A stretch of 7,431 nucleotides of DNA from an uncultured Verrucomicrobiota bacterium. GTDB taxonomy: Bacteria > Verrucomicrobiota > Kiritimatiellia > RFP12 > UBA1067. The notes beneath the pieces are model-generated. The model made no database searches, had not been told where the DNA came from, and saw only the letters and a program-made list of their open reading frames with translations. Below are positions 1-5,558 of this stretch, one piece after another. Each line of letters starts with the position of its first letter. The first letter of the stretch is position 1. A program made the position numbers and the translations under genes. The stretch covers positions 1-7,431 of the forward strand of contig CAMEZU010000089.1 of NCBI GenBank assembly GCA_945947925.1, in the 5' to 3' direction.

Positions 1-139
1 CCATCCTCAGATGGAGCAAAAGCGTCAATGTATCGAGAGTTTGAACTTCATCACCGTGTAAAGCGCACGGGCATTTCACCGCCAAAAATCAGCGGAAATA
101 TGCCAAAAACCACATAAAAAATATTTTTTATTTTTACTA
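1..139. other. Upstream intergenic region before the dcw cluster
   Basis: This stretch has clearly lower GC than the rest of the window and no supported gene. Frame 1 is open from the window edge to a TAA at 115-117 (38 codons), but it shows no family resemblance that I recognise and may be chance or the tail of an unseen gene. It holds an imperfect inverted repeat at 70-104: GGC/GCC, ATTT/AAAT and CCGC/GCGG arms with two small bulges and a 9-base loop. A short CCGTGT/GCACGG hairpin lies at 54-70. Neither is directly followed by a T run, so I do not call a terminator. Confidence 0.5.
115..135 (+). promoter_or_regulatory. AT-rich UP-element-like tract
   Basis: A block of pure A/T lies just upstream of the mraZ -35 hexamer. 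It includes the perfect palindrome TAAAAAATATTTTTTA (115-130) followed by more T. Relative to the predicted transcription start near 175 it covers about -60 to -40, where the alpha subunit C-terminal domain of RNA polymerase contacts UP elements. The role is inferred from position and composition only. The palindrome could instead be part of an upstream terminator or a nucleoid-protein site. Confidence 0.45.
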
Positions 140-168
140 TTGCATGAAGGTGTCACGGAGTGTATAAT
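140..168 (+). promoter_or_regulatory. Sigma-70-type promoter of mraZ
   Basis: TTGCAT at 140-145 and a perfect TATAAT at 163-168 are separated by 17 bases, which is the optimal spacing. Transcription would start near A175, only about 5 bases before the mraZ ATG at 180. The mRNA is therefore predicted to be almost leaderless, which agrees with the lack of any Shine-Dalgarno sequence in front of that ATG. The promoter would serve mraZ, rsmH, ftsL and ftsI. Confidence 0.75.
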
Positions 169-196
169 AGTGTCAAGAAATGTCAAAAGTGGTCAA
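147..196 (+). promoter_or_regulatory. Putative MraZ operator: five 10-bp direct repeats
   Basis: Five contiguous 10-base units can be read: AAGGTGTCAC, GGAGTGTATA, ATAGTGTCAA, GAAATGTCAA and AAGTGGTCAA. Column 6 (G) and column 7 (T) are invariant, T is in column 5 of four units and C in column 8 of four, giving a consensus near RARGTGTCAA. MraZ proteins are known to bind tandem GTG-containing boxes with a 10-bp period, for example TGGG-type boxes in E. coli and AAAGTG-type boxes in Mollicutes. The array begins in the promoter spacer, covers the -10 and the start site, and continues into the first codons of mraZ. Binding should block RNA polymerase, giving autorepression. The link to MraZ is inferred from period, motif and position. 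Confidence 0.65.
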
Positions 197-665
197 TCAG
201 AGTATCGCGCAGACGACTTTAGCAGGAACGGGCGGTTTTGTTGGCCGTTACGATCATGCGTTGGATCCCAAGAAGCGCTTTACCATTCCTCGTGAATGGC
301 GTGCGTTGATGGGGGATCCAGAGTTCGTCTATGTGATGCCCGATCCGGTGGAACGGTGTGTCAACATCATTCCGACGGTGGAGATGGAGGCCCGTCTGGC
401 GAAGTTGCGGGAGCGAGCGCTCTTTGATCCGGCGCTGGCTCCCGTCCTTCAGAAGATTGGCGCCAACTCCGAAATGCCCGCGCTTGATGTTCAAGGCCGC
501 ATCCGCATTAGCGACAAGCTCCTTCAGTTTGCGAACTTGACGACGACGGTCGCGATGGTGGGTGCGGTGAGGACGATCAAGCTCTGGGATCCGGCGGCAC
601 TCGCGCCGGCGGATGTCGTCGACCAGGCCGGGCTGCGTGAAGCCCTGGCACTGGCCGGGTTCTGA
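180..665 (+). CDS. mraZ: Transcriptional regulator MraZ
   Basis: MraZ is a ring-forming DNA-binding protein that opens dcw clusters and controls their transcription. The 161-residue product has the two tandem AbrB/SpoVT-like swapped-hairpin domains of the family. The first carries GRYDHALDPKKRFTIP, with the D29-P-K-K-R33 signature, and the second carries LDVQGRIRI, with D103-V-Q-G-R107. Family members are usually about 140-152 residues and begin almost at the F-x-G-x-Y motif. Here some 18 extra residues precede it, partly because the operator-like repeats occupy the first codons. ATG 180 is the only ATG available, since an in-frame TAG lies at 168-170. GTG 189 is the alternative start. No Shine-Dalgarno is present, as expected for a near-leaderless message. 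rsmH follows after 26 bases, the classic order. Confidence 0.95.
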   Translation: MSKVVNQSIAQTTLAGTGGFVGRYDHALDPKKRFTIPREWRALMGDPEFVYVMPDPVERCVNIIPTVEMEARLAKLRERALFDPALAPVLQKIGANSEMPALDVQGRIRISDKLLQFANLTTTVAMVGAVRTIKLWDPAALAPADVVDQAGLREALALAGF

Positions 666-691
666 TCGGCTGACGAAAAGAAGGATGCGAG

Positions 692-1660
692 ATGCCGTTT
701 GAAAAGCACATACCGGTTCTGTTCAAGGAGACGGTGGATGCTTTGTCCGTGAAGGCGGGCGGCAGGTATGTGGACGGGACTCTCGGACGGGCCGGCCACA
801 CGCGTGAGATTCTCGTCCGGGGCGGGAGCGTGCTGGGGATTGACCGTGACGACCAGGCGCTTCGCGAAGTCGAGGCGTTGCGGTGCGGCGGGGACGAGGC
901 GTGGGGGCGGTTGACGCTGGCCAAGGGCAACCACGGCGACCTCGCGGCGATTGCCCGTGAAAACGGATGGGAGAGTGTCGATGGAATCTTGCTTGACCTG
1001 GGTGTGTCGAGTCCTCAGCTGGATGAAGCCGGACGTGGGTTCAGTTTTCTCCGCGAGGGACCCCTTGACATGCGCATGGATCGATCGCGGGCTCTGACCG
1101 CGGCCGATCTGGTGAACGGAGAGACGGCGGAACGGTTGGAAGAGATCTTTCGCGACTGGGGCGAGGAGCCCAACGCACGGCGGATCGCCCGTGCGATCGT
1201 CCGTGCGAATGAAGACTGGCGGACGAAGAACGGAGAAGGCGGGAGAAGGCGTTTTGAGACAACGCTGGATCTTGCGGACTTCGTCGAGCAACTGATCGGG
1301 CGGCGTGGCGGCCATCATCCGGCGACGCGCGTCTTTCAGGCGCTGAGGATGGAGGTGAACGACGAGATGGGCGAGCTGGAGCGCGCGCTGGAAGGTGGCC
1401 TCGGGCTGCTGAAGCCGGGCGGGCGCTTTGCGGTGATCACCTTCGAGTCGCTGACGGACCGCGTGGTGAAACGCTTCTTCGCCGCGCATGTCGGGAAGAT
1501 GGTGTCGCTGCAGCAGGGCGGCGAGAGATGGGAGGGGACGTTGCCGAGGCTTCGTCCCGTGACGAAGAAGGCCGTAACGGCCGGAGAAGAGGAAATGGCT
1601 TTGAACGCAAGGTCGCGGAGCGCCAAGCTTCGCGTCGTCGAAAAAGGGGGACTGGCATGA
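692..1660 (+). CDS. rsmH: 16S rRNA (cytosine-1402 N4)-methyltransferase RsmH
   Basis: RsmH (MraW) transfers a methyl group from S-adenosylmethionine to N4 of C1402 in 16S rRNA, tuning the ribosomal P site in the cytoplasm. The 322-residue protein is of normal family length. It begins with the typical HIPVLFKETVDAL and has the SAM-binding loop VDGTLGRAGHT followed by GIDRDDQAL. DLGVSSPQLD (102-111), GPLDMRMD, NARRIARAIV and FQALRMEVNDE follow. The C-terminal part has LKPGGRFAVITF and NARSRSAKLRVVEK. One family signature, usually FHSLEDR, reads FESLTDR at 251-257, with Glu in place of His and Thr in place of Glu. The start is fixed by AAGGA at 681-685, six bases before the ATG. The stop codon overlaps the next start as ATGA, so ftsL is probably translationally coupled. 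Confidence 0.96.
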   Translation: MPFEKHIPVLFKETVDALSVKAGGRYVDGTLGRAGHTREILVRGGSVLGIDRDDQALREVEALRCGGDEAWGRLTLAKGNHGDLAAIARENGWESVDGILLDLGVSSPQLDEAGRGFSFLREGPLDMRMDRSRALTAADLVNGETAERLEEIFRDWGEEPNARRIARAIVRANEDWRTKNGEGGRRRFETTLDLADFVEQLIGRRGGHHPATRVFQALRMEVNDEMGELERALEGGLGLLKPGGRFAVITFESLTDRVVKRFFAAHVGKMVSLQQGGERWEGTLPRLRPVTKKAVTAGEEEMALNARSRSAKLRVVEKGGLA

Positions 1661-2073
1661 GACAGAATCGCAAGGTGTCGAGAAGACGCTCCGTCATCGG
1701 GATGCACGTGATGCATATCGGTGCCGTCGTGGTGACGCTTGGTGTCATGGTTGTCCTGAACACCCTCGCCGAGTCGAGCTGCGGGCAGCTCATGACGTCG
1801 ATCGGTCAGAAGGACCGGACGCTGACCGCCCGCCAGGCCGAGTTCGAACGGGTGAGCGCGCGCTGGGAGGCGACGAAGTCGACGGACAATCTCAACCGCG
1901 CGCTCGGTCGCCGCGGGCTCGAGATGAACTACGCGAAGGCGCACCAGATCATTCACGTCGAGAAGAACGGCACGCTGCGCCCCGGCCAGCAGTCCGTGGC
2001 TCTGGCGCGCCAGCGCTTTGACCGCCTGGCGACGGCTTCGGTGGCGCCGTCGCGCCGTCCGATCGTCCGCTAG
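1657..2073 (+). CDS. ftsL: FtsL-like cell division membrane protein
   Basis: The product is 138 residues. A basic N-terminus (MRQNRKVSRRR) would stay in the cytoplasm. A hydrophobic segment at about 16-38 forms one membrane span, and a charged, heptad-like stretch at about 45-75 follows outside the membrane. This layout and the position between rsmH and ftsI match FtsL, which pairs with FtsB by coiled coil and activates FtsW-FtsI at the septum. FtsL is poorly conserved, so the call rests on topology and synteny rather than on motifs. ATG 1657 was chosen because GGGGG at 1646-1650 lies six bases upstream, it overlaps the rsmH stop as ATGA, and it leaves the membrane span near the N-terminus. 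The frame stays open upstream to ATG 1528, but that part lies inside rsmH. A cysteine in SSCGQ sits just after the span. Confidence 0.8.
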   Translation: MRQNRKVSRRRSVIGMHVMHIGAVVVTLGVMVVLNTLAESSCGQLMTSIGQKDRTLTARQAEFERVSARWEATKSTDNLNRALGRRGLEMNYAKAHQIIHVEKNGTLRPGQQSVALARQRFDRLATASVAPSRRPIVR

Positions 2074-2081
2074 GGAGGCCG

Positions 2082-4001
2082 ATGAACTCCGCTTGGCGAT
2101 TCTGGCTTCCGTTTTTCGGACTCTTTCTGTTCGCCGGCTGTCCTGCCGTGCGGGTGGTGCGGACGCATCTCAACCTAGACGACGGCACGCGTGTCGAAGC
2201 GCCCCGCTACGATTACGAGAAGATCCTGCATCCGGTGAGAGGCGGCGTCTACGACTGCCGCGGGAAGCCGCTCGTGAAGGCGACGCCGACCTGGGAATAC
2301 CGGCTTGATCCGGTCGCCCTGCGCGAGGCGAAGGTGAGGGCGAAGGGCCAGAAGGAGCCGCGTTCGCCGAAGGCGATCGCCATGACGATCGCGGGGGCCC
2401 TGCACCTCAATCCGTCCAACGTCTGTGCGATGTGCGAGAACCTGGGGAACCGCTACCAGTTCCTGGGCGTCAGCGACGACGCGCGGGCGCATCGGATCCT
2501 GACCAACACGCACGCCGTGGCGGGCATCATCGTGCGGGACTCCTACGAACGGCGCTATTTCGAGGGGCGCCGCTTTGCGCACGTCCTGGGCTCGGTCAAC
2601 GCCGAGAACGACGGGTCCGCCGGCGTCGAGCAACGCTTCAACCGCGACCTGCGCGGGCTTCCCGGCGTCGAGCGGGGCAAGCAGGACGGACGCCGCCGCG
2701 CGCTCCTGGACAAGCAGGTCGAGCTGACGCCGGCCGTTCCGGGCGCCAACATCTACCTGACCGTCGACCGCAGGGTTCAGGAGGAGGCGGAGACGGCGCT
2801 CGCGGACGGCATCGCCACGTACGGCGCGGCGGCCGGCTGGTGCGTCATTCTCGACGTCAGGACCGGCGAGGTGCTGGCGCTCGCGTCCCATCCCGACTTC
2901 GATCCGCTTGAATACGGCAAGATCCCGACCGACCTGCCGATCGTCTCCGACCCCCGCGTCAACCGCGTGACGTCGTTCACCTACGAGCCCGGCAGCGTGA
3001 TGAAGGTGATCACGGCCGCGTCGGCGATCGATGCGCGTTTCGTGACGCCCGACTCGATCTATTCGACCGACCGCCACGAGGACGGCTACTACAAGCTTCC
3101 GGGCGACGGCGGCCACGTGTGGGACCCGACGATAACGGTCCGTCACGCCATTGTCCATTCCTCCAACATCGTCATCGGCAAGCTCGGCTATGCCTTCGGT
3201 CCCCTGCGCCTCTACGCCTACATGCGGAAGTTCGGCTTCGGACAGAAGACCGGCATCGAGCTGCCCGGCGAGGAGGTCGGCATCCTGCGCGACCCGAACG
3301 TGCGCATGTGGGACAAGGCGACGTGGTCGCGCGCGGCGATCGGGCAGGGCGTTTCCGTCACGGCGCTCCAGATGGCGTCTGCCTACCAAGCGATTGCGAA
3401 CGACGGCGTGCGGATTTCGCCGCGGATCGTCCGCAAGGTCGAGAACGCCTCGGGCGAAGACATCCTCGACCCCTCGCTTCGTGCTGATCCCGAGGGCGTG
3501 CGCGTCATCCGTCCCGAGACGGCCCGCCAGGTCCGCGAGATGATGCTCGGCGTGACCGCGAAGGGCGGCACGGCCTTGCGTGCGCGCGTGCCGGGCTATT
3601 CCGTGGCCGGCAAGACAGGCACCGCCCAGAAGGTGAAGAACGGCAAGTACGCGCCCGGTCTCTACCGCGCGACCTTCTGCGGCATTGTTCCCTCGGGCGT
3701 CGTCAAGGCCGATCCCGCGGATGCGGCGCCGGCGGAGGCCCGCGTCGTGATTCTCGTTTCGCTGGACTTCGAGGAAAAGACCAGGTACCACCAGGGCGGC
3801 AATTCGGCGGGTCCGATCTTCCGTCGCATCGCGCTCGGCACGATGCGCTGCCTGGAGGTCGCGCCGGACCGTCCTGACGAGGTCAGCGACCTGGAGGACG
3901 ACGATTTCGACAAGCTGATGCTGCTGCGGACGAAGAAAGCGGCGGAAGCCGATCCGGAATGGGACGGCGAGGACGAGGAGTGGCTGAAAAGCCATCGTTA
4001 A
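2082..4001 (+). CDS. ftsI: Peptidoglycan D,D-transpeptidase FtsI (class B penicillin-binding protein)
   Basis: FtsI (PBP3) cross-links septal peptidoglycan with FtsW, on the outer face of the inner membrane. The 639-residue protein has an N-terminal hydrophobic segment (about 5-26). A PBP dimerisation domain (about 45-200) follows, with the RGGVYDCRGKPL element starting at R53 and RRYFEGRRFAHVLGSVN. The transpeptidase domain (about 225-600) has all three catalytic motifs: S305-V-M-K308 (nucleophile Ser305), S360-S-N362 and K511-T-G-T514. No PASTA domains are present. The last 35 or so residues form an acidic, probably disordered tail. The ATG follows the ftsL stop by 8 bases; GGAGG at 2074-2078 is a strong but unusually close Shine-Dalgarno (3-base spacer). 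The N-terminal segment ends in LFAGC (Cys20), loosely like a lipobox. FtsI is preferred over the sporulation homologue SpoVD because of its place behind mraZ-rsmH-ftsL. Confidence 0.93.
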   Translation: MNSAWRFWLPFFGLFLFAGCPAVRVVRTHLNLDDGTRVEAPRYDYEKILHPVRGGVYDCRGKPLVKATPTWEYRLDPVALREAKVRAKGQKEPRSPKAIAMTIAGALHLNPSNVCAMCENLGNRYQFLGVSDDARAHRILTNTHAVAGIIVRDSYERRYFEGRRFAHVLGSVNAENDGSAGVEQRFNRDLRGLPGVERGKQDGRRRALLDKQVELTPAVPGANIYLTVDRRVQEEAETALADGIATYGAAAGWCVILDVRTGEVLALASHPDFDPLEYGKIPTDLPIVSDPRVNRVTSFTYEPGSVMKVITAASAIDARFVTPDSIYSTDRHEDGYYKLPGDGGHVWDPTITVRHAIVHSSNIVIGKLGYAFGPLRLYAYMRKFGFGQKTGIELPGEEVGILRDPNVRMWDKATWSRAAIGQGVSVTALQMASAYQAIANDGVRISPRIVRKVENASGEDILDPSLRADPEGVRVIRPETARQVREMMLGVTAKGGTALRARVPGYSVAGKTGTAQKVKNGKYAPGLYRATFCGIVPSGVVKADPADAAPAEARVVILVSLDFEEKTRYHQGGNSAGPIFRRIALGTMRCLEVAPDRPDEVSDLEDDDFDKLMLLRTKKAAEADPEWDGEDEEWLKSHR

Positions 4002-4064
4002 TTCTGTAGTTGACCGACCCGAGTACGCCGCGCGAAAAGAAATCCTCCGTTCCCGCCCCGCTTT

Positions 4065-4073
4065 TGCTATAAT
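4065..4073 (+). promoter_or_regulatory. Extended -10 promoter, probably leaderless
   Basis: TGCTATAAT is a perfect extended -10 element (TGn plus TATAAT). The A of the downstream ATG (4080) lies exactly seven bases after its last T, where transcription normally starts. No -35 hexamer is evident at the right distance (the bases there read CTCCGT), which is tolerable for an extended -10. The GGGG at 4075-4078 is one base from the ATG, too close to act as a Shine-Dalgarno. The predicted transcript starts at or next to the initiation codon and would serve the nuclease gene and probably the genes behind it. Confidence 0.7.
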
Positions 4074-4079
4074 TGGGGT

Positions 4080-5480
4080 ATGAAAATCACTTTCTACGGA
4101 GCGGCTCAGACGACGACGGGGTCCATGCATCTCGTCGAGGCGAACGGCAAGCGCATCTTGCTCGACTGCGGGCTCTACCAGGGGCACCGCAAGGAGGCGT
4201 TCGAGAAGAACCGGAACCTCCCGATCGATCCGAAGACGATCGACTACGTCATTCTCTCCCATGCGCACATCGACCACTCGGGGAACCTTCCGCAGCTCGT
4301 GCGGCAGGGCTTCGCCGGGCGCGTCTTCGCGCGCCAGTCGACGACGGACCTCTGCGACATCATGCTGCGCGACTCGTGCTTCCTGCAGAAGCGCGACCTC
4401 GACTACATCAACAAGAAGCGCCGCAAGGAAGGGAAGAAGCTCTTCGAGCCGCTGTACGAGGAGTCCGACGTCGACGCGCTCATGAAGCTCTTCATCCCGA
4501 CGCACATGCACGAGCCGCGCGAGATCGCGCGCGGCATCACGCTCGAGTTCTTCAACGCAGGCCACATCCTCGGCTCGGCGCTCGTCCAGCTCGACATCCG
4601 CAGCGACCACGGCCACAACCACCGGCTGCTCTTCTCGGGCGACCTCGGCCAGCCGAACCAGCCGATCCTGCGCCACTACGAGTATCCGTCGGGCGCCGAC
4701 ATCCTGCTCGTCGAGTCGACCTACGCCGACAAGTACCATCCGAGCGCGGACGACGTCGAGCTGCGGCTCGAGAAGTACCTGAAGTACATCGACCGCCACA
4801 ACTCGAAGCTCCTGATTCCGGCGTTCTCCGTCGGGCGCACGCAGCAGATCATCTACTACCTGAACAAGCTGAAGGAGAAGAACAAGGTCCCGCGCGAGGT
4901 GAAGGTCTTCATCGACTCCCCGCTCTCGCAGAAGGCGACGCGCATCTACGCGAACCACCGCGAGGTGTACAACGAGGAGGCGCGCCGGATGATCGCCGAG
5001 GGGAAGAATCCGCTCGAGTATCCCGGCATGCAGTTTGTCGGCACGCCCGAGGAATCGATGGCGCTCAACGACATGCAGGGCCCGATGATCATCATCGCCG
5101 CGAGCGGCATGTGCGAGGGCGGCCGCGTCCTCCATCATCTCAAGCACTGCGCGCAGGATCCGGACAACATCATCCTCATCTGCGGCTTCCAGGCCGAGAA
5201 CACGCTCGGCCGCCGCGTGGTCGAGAAGCGCAGTCCCCTGCGCGTGCTCGGCGAGGAGGTCGAGCTCAAGGCCCAGGTCGAGGTCATCAACGCGCTCTCC
5301 GCGCATGCGGACCGCGCCGGCCTCCAGGACTGGATCGGCGAGGTGAAGGACAACGTCCGCCACGCCTTTGCGGTCCACGGCGAGCCCGAGAAGGTGTCCG
5401 CCATGCAGCAGATGCTGAAGGAAATGGGCATTCCGAACGCCGTGGCCCCCGAACCCGGCCAGACCTACCGCTTTGACTGA
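4080..5480 (+). CDS. Beta-CASP metallo-beta-lactamase-fold RNA-processing nuclease (COG1236-like)
   Basis: This 466-residue protein belongs to the CPSF73/Ysh1-like bacterial branch of beta-CASP nucleases, which use two zinc ions to cut or trim RNA. All expected motifs are visible: the zinc-binding H61-A-H-I-D65-H66, then H162 in GHILGS, D188 in SGDLG, and the terminal H409 in SAHAD. The beta-CASP cap has LVESTYADKYH, IPAFSVGRTQQ, FIDSPLS, AASGMCEGGR with the His pair 352-353, and CGFQAENTLGRR. There are no KH domains, unlike archaeal aCPSF1. About 60 residues between the first and second zinc motifs form a basic, charged insert (near NKKRRKEGKK). The start is the only sensible one, placed at the predicted transcription start. 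Substrate and endo- or exo-activity cannot be read from sequence. RNase J is less likely, because this lacks its longer C-terminal architecture. Confidence 0.92.
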   Translation: MKITFYGAAQTTTGSMHLVEANGKRILLDCGLYQGHRKEAFEKNRNLPIDPKTIDYVILSHAHIDHSGNLPQLVRQGFAGRVFARQSTTDLCDIMLRDSCFLQKRDLDYINKKRRKEGKKLFEPLYEESDVDALMKLFIPTHMHEPREIARGITLEFFNAGHILGSALVQLDIRSDHGHNHRLLFSGDLGQPNQPILRHYEYPSGADILLVESTYADKYHPSADDVELRLEKYLKYIDRHNSKLLIPAFSVGRTQQIIYYLNKLKEKNKVPREVKVFIDSPLSQKATRIYANHREVYNEEARRMIAEGKNPLEYPGMQFVGTPEESMALNDMQGPMIIIAASGMCEGGRVLHHLKHCAQDPDNIILICGFQAENTLGRRVVEKRSPLRVLGEEVELKAQVEVINALSAHADRAGLQDWIGEVKDNVRHAFAVHGEPEKVSAMQQMLKEMGIPNAVAPEPGQTYRFD

Positions 5481-5502
5481 ACCGCAATTCGCAACAACCA
5501 AC

Positions 5503-5532
5503 GAAAGAGAAAGAAAGAAGGAAAGAAGAAGG
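5503..5532 (+). promoter_or_regulatory. 30-base all-purine tract with Shine-Dalgarno
   Basis: Every base from 5503 to 5532 is A or G, a GA-rich run in an otherwise balanced, GC-rich window. It contains AAGGA at 5518-5522 and GAAGG at 5528-5532, both good Shine-Dalgarno matches. It lies between the nuclease gene and the flavodiiron gene, and most likely is the ribosome-loading region of the latter. AAGGA is ideally spaced (six bases) from the AAG codon at 5529, not from GTG 5559. A homopurine run could also form a triplex, or be prone to sequencing error or slippage. Confidence 0.55.
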
Positions 5533-5558
5533 TTTCCGAAGACATCAGGTACATTGGC

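Noticed and set aside
70..104. Imperfect hairpin as a terminator of an upstream gene
   Set aside because: The stem is interrupted by bulges and is followed by A-rich rather than T-rich sequence. The T run lies about 20 bases further on, inside the probable UP element.
1..117. Open frame 1 from the window edge to TAA at 115
   Set aside because: Only 38 codons, AT-rich unlike the other genes, with no recognised motif and no visible start. It could be the tail of a gene or chance.
1528..1656. Upstream ATG 1528 as the start of ftsL
   Set aside because: It would add 43 basic residues encoded entirely inside the conserved 3' part of rsmH. ATG 1657 has the better Shine-Dalgarno, the coupling overlap and the right topology.
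4010..4015. TTGACC as the -35 of the nuclease promoter
   Set aside because: It lies more than 50 bases before the TATAAT, far outside the usable spacing, and no second -10 is found 17 bases after it.
4073..5476. Alternative 467-codon + strand frame overlapping the nuclease gene
   Set aside because: The frame 4080-5480 has every beta-CASP metal-binding motif. The alternative gives an Arg/Ala/Pro-rich translation typical of an off-frame reading of high-GC DNA.
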